Shown in pieces: positions 42,789-53,865 of a stretch of DNA of 64,000 nt (its first letter is position 1; each line of letters starts with the position of its first letter). Source of the DNA: Hyaloperonospora brassicae (taxonomy: Eukaryota; Oomycota; Peronosporomycetes; Peronosporales; Peronosporaceae); the NCBI GenBank assembly GCA_947650285.1, contig CANTFL010001198.1:1-64000 (forward strand), read 5' to 3'. The translations under genes and the position numbers were made by a program. The notes below the pieces were generated by a model. It was not told the DNA's origin and made no database searches. It worked only from the letters and a program-made list of their open reading frames with translations.

Positions 42789-44096
42789 GAGATCCATTTT
42801 TCCAATCGAAAGAGTCACGCGCCGTCGGTGGTCATGGAGAAACCGATTGTCGGCACGCGCTCGGGGTCTGTAGTGAACCTGGGGCTCGTTATTGAATCTA
42901 CAGGCAGCGACACGTGTCTGCACGATGTCAAGTGCGCTGCGGTTGCGGTTGTGCTGTGGGGGTGATGGTGGGAGAATGGGAGATATTGAATAGACAATTG
43001 TATGGGCTGGTAGGGAGTAGGACGGATTAGATGTGTAGAATGCCAATCTGAAGGTTTGCAGGAGTGAAGGTAGAAGCTCTTTTAAATGGTTTGGCATGGT
43101 AGACTGTGGGAGTCGCGTGTGAATGGTGTTACTGGGTGATTGTATGTAGATGAGGAAATGGGTCCGGAGGTACACGACAACAGGTTGGCCCAAGCATTTT
43201 GCAAGACGCTATTCGGCCACTTGAAGGGCGATGGAAAGGACATGGATATGGCAGTTTTTTTGGGGCGGATGGCTATAACTTTGTGGGGTTTCTCGTTGTG
43301 CGGTGCGTGATGACAGTGTTGGCATTGAATGAAGATACTCATGAGGTAAATTTGTGGTGCTGTTAGCTTTTTGGTAGAACATTGCGGCCTGAATCTCGAC
43401 GCTGCGGTTGGAGAGTTTGCAGTCTCGACTTCGCCCAGTATCCACATGAGGCATTACCTGACGGTGCGTGGGTGTTTGAGCTATGTGGGAGGGCCGGCTG
43501 TTATGATACTAAATTGTGCTGTTTTTGTCTTTTCTATCGGAACATACTCCGGAAGCGCGAGAGCGAATTAATCATTGTCATTGAGGTTGTAACGGACCAC
43601 GGTGTCATTTAGACCCCTTTGGATGCTCCGTATGATCTCGGCGGCTTCGAGTGTGAGAGCCAATTTTTTAGTTAGTTGCTAGCGAAGGCAGCGGCATCCC
43701 TGGTGATGATGGAAGCATTTCAGAGCAGCGACTGGTTCAGTACATTAAATATATCTCGAGTTGACGGAGTTCGGCGCTGCGCCACGTCATTTTTCATCCA
43801 CGAAATGGGAACAGAGCTAAGCACTTTAGAGAGGACCTTTTTACGAAAGGCGCGTATTCAGGTGTCAGGCCGTGTATTGCATACGAGCCAGCATAACGTG
43901 TGGTGCATTTGGATTGGTATGCCCTCATAACTTTGCGCACACCCCCTGCACGTAGCGCGACGATATTTAAGACCTCACGTTACACACCTAAAAGTGATTG
44001 CAACCTGACGGGAAAAGCATGTTCGTGCGCCGAATGTGAAATACACATAGTAAATATACCCAATGCAAATGTATTATATACTCTGCTAGCTGTTTG
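42789..44096. other. MULE interior without a recognisable gene
   Basis: No supported coding region. A second GC-richer patch (42,834-42,965) could be a further captured exon, opening MEKPIVGTRSGSVVNLGL, but nothing confirms it. The rest is AT-rich. Confidence 0.4.
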
Positions 44097-46108
44097 CTAT
44101 CTCAAGAGAGGACAATCGCGCCTGTCATGTCCTTCCTCTCGACAATCTGGATTTCCACATCTTCGCGTAGCTCGCGCTCTATCTTCCACTAACTTAAAAG
44201 TAGAAGGATTACGCCTTGTACTACTCTCCGCCACCGCACCCACAGGTCTGCCTCTAGTCCGCACTACCACAGGATTGTGCACTGGTGTGAGCGGCCGTTG
44301 GGAGAGCTCTACAATTTGTTCCTCCAAAAGACGTTGCTGGTGTGGGAGGAGAGTTTTGTGTTGAGATTGCAGCTGTGTCAATGCATCTGCAAAATCTGTC
44401 ATCGCATCTGCAGAGGTATCACTGTCATTGCACTCAGGCTCTTGAGCTTTTACAAGCCACCAGTGCCTATGGAAATGGTACTCCCCCAACGAAAAATTGT
44501 TGCCAATTAAACGGTTGAGTTTGTGGGAGCAAGGAAGACCCATCGTACTTCGAAAGATGCTGGAGCAGGTGGAGTCGCCAGCCAGGTGTTTAGCTTTCTG
44601 GAACTGTTCATACACCTTGTTCAAAGAATAGTGTGATATCTTCCGCTTGACATCCTTCCAAATGTTGTAAAAAAGGCAAGCATGGAATGCGTCTTGTTGT
44701 AGAAAATCTGTTGACGGATGTGATGTTCTTGATAGTCGATCGAGAGGGAGATCTTCTCGTATACAACTTTGAGATCTCCTGAAGAGACACTGATCCATCT
44801 TTTTATCGAAGAATGTTTGCCTACACCGCAAGATGTAGCCAAGTGACCAAGATGCAGGACCAGCTTGGTGAATGCGGTGACAAACTTTTCCTTGTGCACG
44901 ATCCATGTGCTCCTCAGTCATTCCACGGTCTGTCCGTACTCGTAGTAGGATATTTGCATATCTTTCCAATTAGCGATACACGTCTCCACATCCATCGAAG
45001 CAACCAGAAGGTGCCAGTCTGCCAGAAACCGTTCCCACCCTTCATTGCTTCAGAAACGTTTCTTCAGGTTGGCGACAATGTTTTTTTCGATGTGCCATAT
45101 GCAGAGAAGAATAAAAGCATCATCGGGAATGATTTGAATTGCTGACATTAAGGCCAGCTCTCGATCAGTAACCACCACCCCAGGCAGGCGGTTCAAGAGA
45201 AACACCCCTTTCACGCGTATCAAAGCCCCAAAATAGTCCTCTTCTGGTTCTCCGCTCATAACGCAAAAGCATGTGGAGAATGTAGCATTGCTGCTGGTCA
45301 TGCCGACAACGTGGAGGAGTGAGAGCTTGAACCTACAAGACAAATGTTGTGTTAGATACTTGTATATTGCAGACTGCAAGGTGTGAAGCTCATTACCTGT
45401 TGGTCTTGTACGTAGAGTCCATTAGTACAACGTCGGGATACTCTCTGGCTCGAACAACAGCACTTGGCGGAGCGAAGAAGAGGTGTGTGATTCGACCCTC
45501 ATCGTCTCTTGCGTAGTGGTGGATGGCCTCTTTTCTTTTTTCCTGCAGCTCGTCTAGCAGGGCTTCCAGAGGTGTACGGTCGTTTAAATCTTCTTGTCGA
45601 AGCCGAGCTTAAGCATTGGAGATGTCTCTACTGGTGAGGTTTATTTGTGGATCTCGTTGCCGTAATTCGCAAGAATAACTTTGGGGGCTGCACCGGCCTT
45701 GAACATCTGTTGTATGACCTGTCGCGCTTGATCTGTGACTTTACGTGCGCTGGGAAAGCCTGACATATCGGCTGTTGCCTCATGGTTGTGAGAACCCTCC
45801 CCTACCTTGACCCGCCACATCCATCCCTCTGCGGTCAATTCTCTTTTGATAGTGACGCTCCAGGGGCATTCAATGCATCTGCTGCTGGTCTATCTCTTCC
45901 GATTTCCTTCAGTGAGGTATTCGCGACGGTTCCTGAACTCCAGGCCGTGCGAGCAATGGAGCCAGACCTTGCGTGTTCCACCGCTTTTGGAGGGTTTTGA
46001 GCGAGTCCGTCCCCCCACAGCGTAGCCTTGGTCAAGTACAAACCGCTCTACTGCCAACTGAGCATCATCAAGAGAAGGATAAGTATGCTCGGGAGGTGGT
46101 GCTAGCAT
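44097..46108 (-). pseudogene. MULE transposase with FAR1/GCM1-type zinc finger, decayed
   Basis: The ATG at 46,108 (MLAPPPEHTYPSLDDAQ) starts a FAR1-like DNA-binding region ending in GEGSHNHEA (~45,790). The MULE core follows: YPDVVLMDSTYKTNR (first Asp, ~45,410), VVVTDRELALMSA (second Asp), then CIWHIEKNI. Then HKEKFVTAFTK, MGLPCSHKL and a C-terminal zinc knuckle (CGNPDCREEGHDRRDC). A 64-bp intron (45,396-45,333, GTAATG to TTGTAG) joins STYKTNR to FKLSLLHVV. Frameshifts near 45,890, 45,645 and 44,640 and a stop near 45,610 inactivate it. Confidence 0.8.
45333..45396 (-). other. 64-bp intron in the MULE transposase
   Basis: Donor ACAG/GTAATG, pyrimidine-rich acceptor TTGTCTTGTAG/G. Removal joins two conserved transposase blocks in frame. 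Confidence 0.7.
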
Positions 46109-46184
46109 AGCCGGAAGAGCAAGGAACAGAGAGATAAAAGGATTGAATGGAGGATAGCTCGCATTTAGTGGGAGAAAAAAAATT

Positions 46185-46235
46185 CGACACGGGGGGGTGC
46201 GCGTAGTTATTAGGGGGTGTACGCCTAGGCGGTCC
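46185..46235 (-). repeat. Right terminal inverted repeat of the MULE
   Basis: Complement of the left repeat: ATTAGGGGGTGTACGCCTAG is the core on the + strand. Confidence 0.75.
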
Positions 46236-46640
46236 TTCAAATAATTGCGCGCGTCCAGGATTGATGGTTAGTTTTCTTGGCTGATATTGCGGCCTAAAAA
46301 GAGCCAATGAGCAGTGTGCTGTCAACTTCTGCCGAATACTAGCGCTGATGGTAATCACGTCTAACGTCACCCGCAATTGGTAATATTGTGGTGAAAATCA
46401 CCTGCAAAGATGATGTTTTACTCATATTGTTAACATCGTCAATTTTCTCAACTTAAATGACCCCGGCGTATCAACAGCCAATTGTTTTCGGAGAGCCGCT
46501 GTCCTGCGCGAGAGCCGTTTGTACCACAATCTGAGTACACACGCTAGACAATCATATTCTTTTCGCAGCGACTCTCGAAGTCGATCATCAGTCAACAAAC
46601 GCGTGGATCCCCCTCTTCTCCTGCCCGTGTCCAAAGCGCG
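46236..46640 (+). promoter_or_regulatory. Intergenic region and presumed promoter of the S9 peptidase gene
   Basis: No ORF supported. A pyrimidine-rich start-site-like stretch (CAATCATATTCTTTTCG, ~46,550) lies ~90 bp before the ATG. Assignment is by position only. Confidence 0.3.
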
Positions 46641-48872
46641 ATGAGTCGCTTGAGCTTAAACCTCGCCGTCAGTGTCGGCACCGCTGCAGCTCTATGCATC
46701 GTTCGCATGCGTCGTGCGACTTACTCGAAGCTAGCGCAACGTGTGCACCCACCCGTCTTGGAGAAGAGGCCCAAGATGGTGCCATTCGGCGCTGTCGTCG
46801 GCGAAAACCGAGGCCCAAACCCCATGAAGCCTGTCCTGTACATGGAGGACCCGTACTTTTACGTTCGGGACGACTCGCGCAAAAACAAAGAAGTGCTGGA
46901 GCATCTGCGCAAAGAAAACGAGTACACGGACATCAAGACGAAGCATCTTGCTAACGTGCGCGCCAACATTTACGAAGAATTGCTGTCGCACGTGCAAGAG
47001 ACGGATGAGGACTACCCATATCCGCACGGCCCGTATTTGTACTACAAGCGGACGATGAAGGGCAACAGCTACGTATATCACTGTCGTAAATCTAAAGTGG
47101 AAGGCGCTGCTGAGGAGCTGCTGCTGGATGAAAATGAGATCGCCAAGGGCCACAGCCACTGCCAGGTAGTCCGCGTCTCCATAAGTCCTGATCATCGTTA
47201 CCTGGCCTATATGGTGGACTTCAGTGGCTACGAAACGTACACAGGTTACGTGAAAGATCTCCAGACTGGGGAGTTGCTTGCTGATCGCATCAAAGATATC
47301 TCTTGTCTATGCTGGGGAAAAGACGCGTCTGTGCTATACTATGCCACGCAGGACAAAGCGCACCGTCAGGACAAGCTTTGGCGTCACGAGATGGGTAGTA
47401 CAGGCGCTGACGAGCTGCTTTACTCGGAAGATGATGAGATCTATAGCGCCAGCTTCCAGAAATCCCGCAGCGGAAAATACATGTTTTTGGTTTCCTCAAG
47501 CTGTGAAACGAGCGAGGTGTCCTTCATCGACTTGGACAAAGCATCGGAACCACCGCGATTGATTGCCAAGCGAAAACAGGGATTGCTCTATGGAGTTGAT
47601 CATTTTGCCGACAGCTTCTACATCGTGACGAACAGGGACAACGCCACAAACTTCAAGTTGATGAGAGCACCCGTATCGTTGCCGTCGCCTGAACATTGGG
47701 TCGAGGTGTTTCCGTACGACACAAGCATCAAGATAGACGATATTGACTGTTTCAAGGACTTTATGGTCATGGAGGGTCGTCAGGGCGGCTACTCGCAGCT
47801 CTGGATTGTTACCCCTGAGGGAAGCAATAAGCATTCTCGACACCGGATCACGTTCAAAGAGTCGAGTTATACTGTCTTTGGCTCCGTCAATCGGGACTAC
47901 GATACCGACAAGTATCGATTCGTGTACACGTCGATGACAACTCCTGCAACGACTTTCGATTACGATGTCAATGCCGGTAAACTGCGACTGCTGAAAGAGA
48001 AGCCCGTGCCAAACTATGACCGTTCGCTGTACAAAGTTGAGCGCTTGGAAGCAAAAGCAGACGACGGGACAATGGTGCCTATGTCACTTGTATACCGTTC
48101 TGATATGCGCGCGCAGGACCGCCAGCCGCTGCATTTGTACGGGTACGGTTCGTATGAGATATCGATTGACCCTAGTTTTGTCTCCTCCATCTTGCCGCTG
48201 CTCGACCGAGGTGTGATATACGCGATTGCGCACATCCGTGGTGGTGGTGAGATGGGCCGGACGTGGTACGAAGATGCAAAGTACAAGAAGAAGGTCAACA
48301 CTTTTGCTGACTTTATCCGTTGCGCTGAGCATTTGATCAATACTGGGTACACGAGTCCCAGCAAGATGACTTGTGAAGGTCGAAGCGCTGGCGGGCTGCT
48401 GATGGGCGCAGTGTTGAACATGCGTCCAGACCTTTTTACGGCTGCGATCGCCGGGGTGCCTTTTGTGGACGTAATGAACACTATGAGCGACGCTTCGATT
48501 CCGCTGACCACTGGAGAATGGGAGGAATGGGGAAACCCGAACGAGAAGGCGTACTTTGAGTACATGCTCAGTTACTCTCCGTACGAGAATGTGAAGCAGC
48601 AAGCATATCCAAACATTTTGGTGACGAGCGGGTTGTATGATCCACGTGTGGCATACTGGGAGCCCACGAAATGGGTCGCCAAGCTGCGCGACACGAAGAG
48701 CGACCAAAACGACGTGTTGCTGAAAATGGATTTGTCATCGGGCCACTTCAGCGCCAGCGATCGGTACCATTACCTGAAGGAGAAGGCGTTTGATCTGGCA
48801 TATTTGCTGGACCAGCTCAAGGCGATCAAAGGAGAAGACAAGAAAGCGCCGAAAGCAGCTTTAACGCTATAA
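46641..48872 (+). CDS. Oligopeptidase B-type serine peptidase (family S9A)
   Basis: 743 codons, no introns. An N-terminal seven-bladed propeller region (~residues 90-450) precedes an alpha/beta-hydrolase domain. The catalytic Ser is 582 (CEGRSAGGLLMGAVLNM), Asp 667 (SGLYDPRVAYWEPTKW) and His 702 (SSGHFSASDRYHY). The Ser-Asp and Asp-His spacings of 85 and 35 match oligopeptidase B. The family cleaves short peptides after Arg or Lys. Residues 4-20 are hydrophobic and followed by basic residues, so an anchor or mitochondrial targeting segment is possible, which is unusual for the mainly cytosolic family. The first in-frame ATG was chosen; alternatives lose this segment. Convergent with the BAH gene, 93 bp apart. 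Confidence 0.93.
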   Translation: MSRLSLNLAVSVGTAAALCIVRMRRATYSKLAQRVHPPVLEKRPKMVPFGAVVGENRGPNPMKPVLYMEDPYFYVRDDSRKNKEVLEHLRKENEYTDIKTKHLANVRANIYEELLSHVQETDEDYPYPHGPYLYYKRTMKGNSYVYHCRKSKVEGAAEELLLDENEIAKGHSHCQVVRVSISPDHRYLAYMVDFSGYETYTGYVKDLQTGELLADRIKDISCLCWGKDASVLYYATQDKAHRQDKLWRHEMGSTGADELLYSEDDEIYSASFQKSRSGKYMFLVSSSCETSEVSFIDLDKASEPPRLIAKRKQGLLYGVDHFADSFYIVTNRDNATNFKLMRAPVSLPSPEHWVEVFPYDTSIKIDDIDCFKDFMVMEGRQGGYSQLWIVTPEGSNKHSRHRITFKESSYTVFGSVNRDYDTDKYRFVYTSMTTPATTFDYDVNAGKLRLLKEKPVPNYDRSLYKVERLEAKADDGTMVPMSLVYRSDMRAQDRQPLHLYGYGSYEISIDPSFVSSILPLLDRGVIYAIAHIRGGGEMGRTWYEDAKYKKKVNTFADFIRCAEHLINTGYTSPSKMTCEGRSAGGLLMGAVLNMRPDLFTAAIAGVPFVDVMNTMSDASIPLTTGEWEEWGNPNEKAYFEYMLSYSPYENVKQQAYPNILVTSGLYDPRVAYWEPTKWVAKLRDTKSDQNDVLLKMDLSSGHFSASDRYHYLKEKAFDLAYLLDQLKAIKGEDKKAPKAALTL

Positions 48873-48965
48873 GAAACGAGAGCTACAGGCGCGCAACTGC
48901 GTTGAAAGTCATTTGACCATTGAGATGCCAGTCATGTGATTCCATAATACGAATGGGTTTGCTTC

Positions 48966-50330
48966 TTACTTCTTGCGCTTTCGACTATCCCCTTCGTTTA
49001 AACTATCTCCGCATTCTGTTGCAACTGCGGCTCTTGCTTTTGCATTTAACTCCACTTCGTATCGAAAAGCCACCCTCTCCTTGCGCTGCGCACAAAGTAT
49101 TGTCTTGGAGCAGCCGTAAGCCGCTAGTGTTAAATTGAATCGTGCCAAGTACAATTCCTGCATTGCCAAGTCTTCCGTGAGCGGTGAGCATAGCTCGCTC
49201 TTCAAGACCGTGAGCACCTGTCCAGTCGATGCACAAATTTGAATCGAATTTGACAGAGAATACTGCAACACAATTCCGCGCTTGTGTCCCATTGGCTTCG
49301 AATCTATCCGGTACGTTTTCACGATGTTTCCGACCGCGAATTTGAGCGTGTCGACAAGATTTCGAAACTGCACGTATATTTGGCCCTGCACTTCGGCAGC
49401 AAAAGGTGACCACAGTTGTCGTGGCCGCAACGTGCTTTCTTCACGTTTCTTCCGCAAAACGATGGAATCATCCGAACAACTGACATGCGAAGCTGCCTCA
49501 ACACATTTTGGGATGATAGCTTGATAGTCGGAACCCACGTTGGGCTTGAGGCGGCCCAATCCGTTTCGAATAGCCCCATTCTCAACAGCTTCCAGCGCCT
49601 TTTTGATGTTGTTTCGGTTCGGATAGTACTTGTAGCGGCACACAAAGTATGTTTTGCCTCTTTCACGAAACCCACGCTTGATCTCATCTTGGATATCGGC
49701 GTACTCCTCGGGAGACACGACCTGGCACACCTCCATCACAGCGTCGATAGAATTGCTGTCCTTATGCGGCGATAGAAACACCTCGTTTTCCAGGACACCA
49801 CCTTTGATCAAAGCTTTGACTTCCTCCTTCACATCGTAGGGTTTATAGTACCACTGGGCCATAAAGCTGGAAACGCAGCGGCTGCGTCGCTGTGAGAACT
49901 GGACTGAGCTCACTAGTGCGACATACGAATCGTCCGGATTCCCTGAATCCAGCATCACACAGTCTCCAACCTGAACATTGATGTGATCCCCGGGTGCGTC
50001 GCTGTCATCCGAATCTATTTCCGCTTTCGTTGACGCTTCACTCTTACCGTCCTTGCTGTTCTCAGACTTTGATGCAGTAGCAGGATTCACTTGTGCTTTG
50101 CTGGTACTACGGGTCCTGATGCTGTCGCTCTCCGAGTCTGATGTGACTGCTAGCTGTGTGCCACACGCCCTCGTCGATGCTTCGCTCAACCTGTTTCTGT
50201 CTCGACTGTTTAGTACAAACAAATTGCCGCCAGCTGAGCTCGACTGCCGATCGACGATGGGCTGCTGAGACTCGACGAGGCTCGCCACGTGCTCACTCCT
50301 TCCGATCGGAGCACTCGCCATCATCGACAC
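48966..50330 (-). CDS. BAH-domain chromatin protein
   Basis: 454 codons, no introns. Residues 1-115 are Ser/Asp/Lys-rich and disordered. Residues ~117-240 form a BAH domain (INVQVGDCVMLDSGNPDDSY, AQWYYKPYDVKEEV, then FLSPHKDSNSIDAVMEVCQV). BAH modules bind nucleosomes or modified histone tails in readers, silencing and replication factors. The C-terminal ~200 residues have no domain I recognise, and the protein ends in a basic cluster (SRKRKK) that fits nuclear import. Which chromatin complex it serves cannot be told from sequence alone. Confidence 0.85.
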   Translation of the reverse strand: MSMMASAPIGRSEHVASLVESQQPIVDRQSSSAGGNLFVLNSRDRNRLSEASTRACGTQLAVTSDSESDSIRTRSTSKAQVNPATASKSENSKDGKSEASTKAEIDSDDSDAPGDHINVQVGDCVMLDSGNPDDSYVALVSSVQFSQRRSRCVSSFMAQWYYKPYDVKEEVKALIKGGVLENEVFLSPHKDSNSIDAVMEVCQVVSPEEYADIQDEIKRGFRERGKTYFVCRYKYYPNRNNIKKALEAVENGAIRNGLGRLKPNVGSDYQAIIPKCVEAASHVSCSDDSIVLRKKREESTLRPRQLWSPFAAEVQGQIYVQFRNLVDTLKFAVGNIVKTYRIDSKPMGHKRGIVLQYSLSNSIQICASTGQVLTVLKSELCSPLTEDLAMQELYLARFNLTLAAYGCSKTILCAQRKERVAFRYEVELNAKARAAVATECGDSLNEGDSRKRKK

Positions 50331-51878
50331 ACAACTTGTGCCAAGCTATGAACAATAGCGCCAATGTGTGATGAGGCCCGAATGGAGCCCACACGGACTA
50401 CTCCCGAGGCAAACGCGGCCCACGCTCTCGATGACAGCCTGGCTGTCGCCTTTTGCTTTGTATGGTGTCTACTTGTTACATGAAAAACGCGACGGCTAAT
50501 TTTAGCCAATCACGCTATTCTATTGTTTTGCTTTTACTCTTGGCTCTGGCGGGTTTTACCTTTCCTCACAACGAAAGCGAACCAATCGTCGACGTCCCCC
50601 TCCTTCGGTGCACCTTACTGAAGTCAATACTAAGAATTCCAAATTTAAGCGGTAATAATTGTGATTTGTTGTCGAAAGCCCACATTCCAGAACATTCTGC
50701 CGGTTCCCACATTCAGTTGCTGCAGATAATGAAGCAGTAGCCGTCTTAAAAGGGGCTCAGCATCCACACGCATAGCTAGGTATACTTGCCAAACACGGAT
50801 GCGTACGGCTTTGCTTGACGCTAATGCGAAGACTTTCGCTCTTTCAACTGCTCCCTGTGGCCGCCGTTCGCTTGTTGCCGCGAACAGTGCTTCGTATAAC
50901 AACAAAGTCTACCGATTTGCGATAGCTCTGGATATCATCTTCATCTGATACGGCTGTCATGGCACGAGGCTGTAGCGCTCGCTCTACGATCCAGTCGCTT
51001 TTTACAAAATTGGTGGACGGAACAGCCGTGAGACACTCCGTATGACGTCAACCTGGAAGAAACGGGATGATAAGACCTTCTGGCTCTGTCACGATCGAGC
51101 TTTTATTATGTATTGATAGCGTCTGCATAGGTTGACATATCGTACGTAAGCATTCAACTTTCACGCGTTTTCTAACATCAGGCAATCCAAGGCACTAATT
51201 TCACCTCAAGACGCGTTATTCGATAATTTCCAGGAATATCTTCTCACATGAGTATCAGGCAGCACTACCCACTCATTTAGATTCTGACGCTTCTCTTTGT
51301 TGAAAGTGCAAGTGGCCCTTGAATCGACTCCAGAGATTCAACCTACGCTAGGGCATATATGGAATGTTCTAAAGGGTTTAATGTGTCGTATTAGGCACCA
51401 CAAAGATATAGGTTGGTTAGAACTCACTTGTGTTTTGACAGAACACTGGCGATTTCTCTGGCGGGGGCCGAAACGCGTCTAGCGCGCGTTTTAATACAAG
51501 TCCTTTCCCTTTCTAAATGCTCACTTTCCAACATTCTTAGCTGTCCACAACTGATACGAACAAATAATCGGAGATCAGCATCGCTGAGAAGGAATGGAAA
51601 GACATATCTGGGGCTGAAGTCTTTTCGGCATTGTGAGCCAACGAAGTGCGCTAGCGTTCGATTGTACCAAGAAATGTTGTTTGGAAGGAAAGGTTCGCTT
51701 GACAAATTTTTCATTAAAAGGATAAAAATGCATGGTGAATGACGTCCTTATCGAAAGCGTGTTGAAGCACTTTGGTGATCCAATTGACATAGCCGATGAC
51801 CTTCATGCCGCAAAGGAAGCTTTCTGATCTCCCCAGCGCCACCCATAGAATCTAAACTGTTAAGGTGAAAACCTTCCA
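50331..51878. other. Intergenic, AT-rich, no supported gene
   Basis: Includes the presumed divergent upstream region of the BAH gene (first ~150 bp). Two ORFs (50,645-50,905 -, 51,413-51,742 +) have no recognisable similarity and unremarkable codon use. Confidence 0.4.
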
Positions 51879-52330
51879 TGAAACAAGGCGAGCCCGTTAC
51901 ATGTCATTGACACCAAAGATGGACCCATGAAAACATTATCTTGATTGAGAATTTTCTCATATCTGATTACGTGTATTACGCAAGTACCGAAAGAAGCAGT
52001 ACCATCATAAGTAGAACTCGGCACATATCCACTTATAAATTGATGTAGGCTTTTAATATCATCCAGCTGAACCGGATATAGCTGTTAGAAGCGCGCAATG
52101 GGTGGTGAGCAAGTGCCTATATTACGTTTATAGAAGGTGCTATTGTTAGAGTTATGCCGGAGAAGTTATACGAAGAAGGATCCAACTATAGATTATATTC
52201 GATCCTACTCGTTATCTTTATTAAGCTCCTTTGCCTAGCAGATTGATCTTCCTCTAAACGAACGTGTACGTGACGATTCGGCGCACTTGCCTACTCTATG
52301 GTTGGTGTATGAACCCTGGACTATGTCAGT
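51879..52330 (+). repeat. 5' LTR relic of the Gypsy-B clade
   Basis: Starts TGAAACAAGGCGAGCCCGTT, close to the solo LTR start at 35,660. It shares GCGCGCAATGGGTGGT with it near 52,095. The 3' end is approximate. Confidence 0.55.
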
Positions 52331-53865
52331 ACAAGCATATGTGCTCCTTCACACCTGGTATCCATTTGTCGTCCGTCTATCGAACACGGAAATTACATCC
52401 AACATGTTGATGTTAGGTAAAGAAGATAGTCGACTTCACGCCAAACGTAAATGTACCTCCCTAAAATTGACATGGAATGTCGGTAGGTCTACCGATTGTC
52501 GAACTTGCCGTCGAACTGACGGGTGCGACGATCAATAAGCCGAACGTCAGTGCTATACGACTTGCTTCATTGGTAGATTTGCAACAAAGCACCAGTACCT
52601 ACCCATGAGACGTGCTGCGCCGTACAAAACGGGGCCGGAAAAACTCAAGACAAGTCAATTGAGAGAGTGTCGGGTGTGGCGACGATTCGAGTGGCGGCTC
52701 CCCACGCACTTGACAAGTCACGGTGTCAAGATGCCTTGCTTCTTCGTCAGGATCGCAATAATGACAATAGTTATGAATACAGGGTTATCGACTGACCGAG
52801 CTGTTTCTACAACAGCAGACTCAGGATATCTAATCGGGCCGATGCGCGTGCGTCGAACCTAAAAATAGAAGATGGATCTTCAAATACATGGGGGTCGAGG
52901 AAGGCCTCTATTTTTATAAATAGCCAAGTTTACGACGCCATAAGGAACGTCGCGTCATCGATGAGAAAGTGCGAGATGCATTTGTCTAGTTATAATCGTC
53001 AGAACAAGCCATAATTTGGACCAATTAGAGAAGGTGCTCGATTCGTATGCGTTTGGACGTTAGAAGCATTCGATATTCGTCTCAGACAAGCGTATGAGTT
53101 GCAGGCTAAATCCGAGATCCTAAAATAAATTTACGGTAAGCGTAGTGTGCACGCTTAAACTCAGAACCAGAACGTACGGTACTTTTCAAATTGTACTACG
53201 GTCAAATTGTCACATATATCTGCCTTTCTACTCATGCATGCACATCATTGCCAATGGTACCATTAAGGCTACTCGGAACTTCATAGAGCTACAAACACTA
53301 GCAAGTTGAAACCTGTGGCGGAGCAATAAGGCGGAATCCTTAGAAATCCTCGCATCGACTCGGGCTTCAATCGTCCCCCGATGCGACAGCAGGTCTGATG
53401 ATTCAAATCACAAAATTTTTATTACATAAGAGCATGGAAGATATCGCTTTGCTATACATCCGATTTCAAAAGGCAGGGCAACACACGTCCGTGACTGTGT
53501 AGAGCCAAATCTAGTGCCACGTACGACAAACGGGCGACCATCAGCCATCCAAGCAGTTACGAAGAAGCAACTCCGACGCTGTTGCAAAGTCGCAACGACA
53601 ATTTGGACCGTCAAAAACGGCAGGGTTCCGTAGTGGCGAAGCACAAGCTGAATCAGCAAGTTCAAAAGAACCTATAGACATTTTGAAGAAAGTTGTTCAC
53701 ATATAATAGTCTCTTCGTGTCACAGCCATTGGTGGTGACGTGATTCGTATCACATGGAAGATTGGTGTGTTGAGGTGATAAACTGATTGCAACTTCTCGA
53801 TTTAGTCAATTAAAGGTCGTATGGTATTTAATTTTGCGCCAAACGCTCAAAGTTATTGGACTTAA

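Larger units (their letters stand above)
36779..46235 (-). mobile_element. MULE DNA transposon carrying Copia-B
   Basis: Ends are inverted repeats of ~45 bp (core CTAGGCGTACACCCCCTAAT) at 36,779-36,828 and 46,185-46,235, flanked by 9-bp sequences matching at 7 of 9 positions (ATTAAATAA, TTCAAATAA). Without Copia-B it would be ~3.9 kb. The - strand transposase is decayed. The ~1.7 kb left of the transposase holds a host-like exon. Confidence 0.75.

Noticed and set aside
42666..43193. 175-codon - strand frame as a secreted or effector protein
   Set aside because: No signal peptide or effector motif is visible, and it partly mirrors the GC-rich + strand exon.
48014..48707. Long - strand frames opposite the S9 peptidase gene
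   Set aside because: They lie wholly within the catalytic domain of the peptidase and show no domain of their own.
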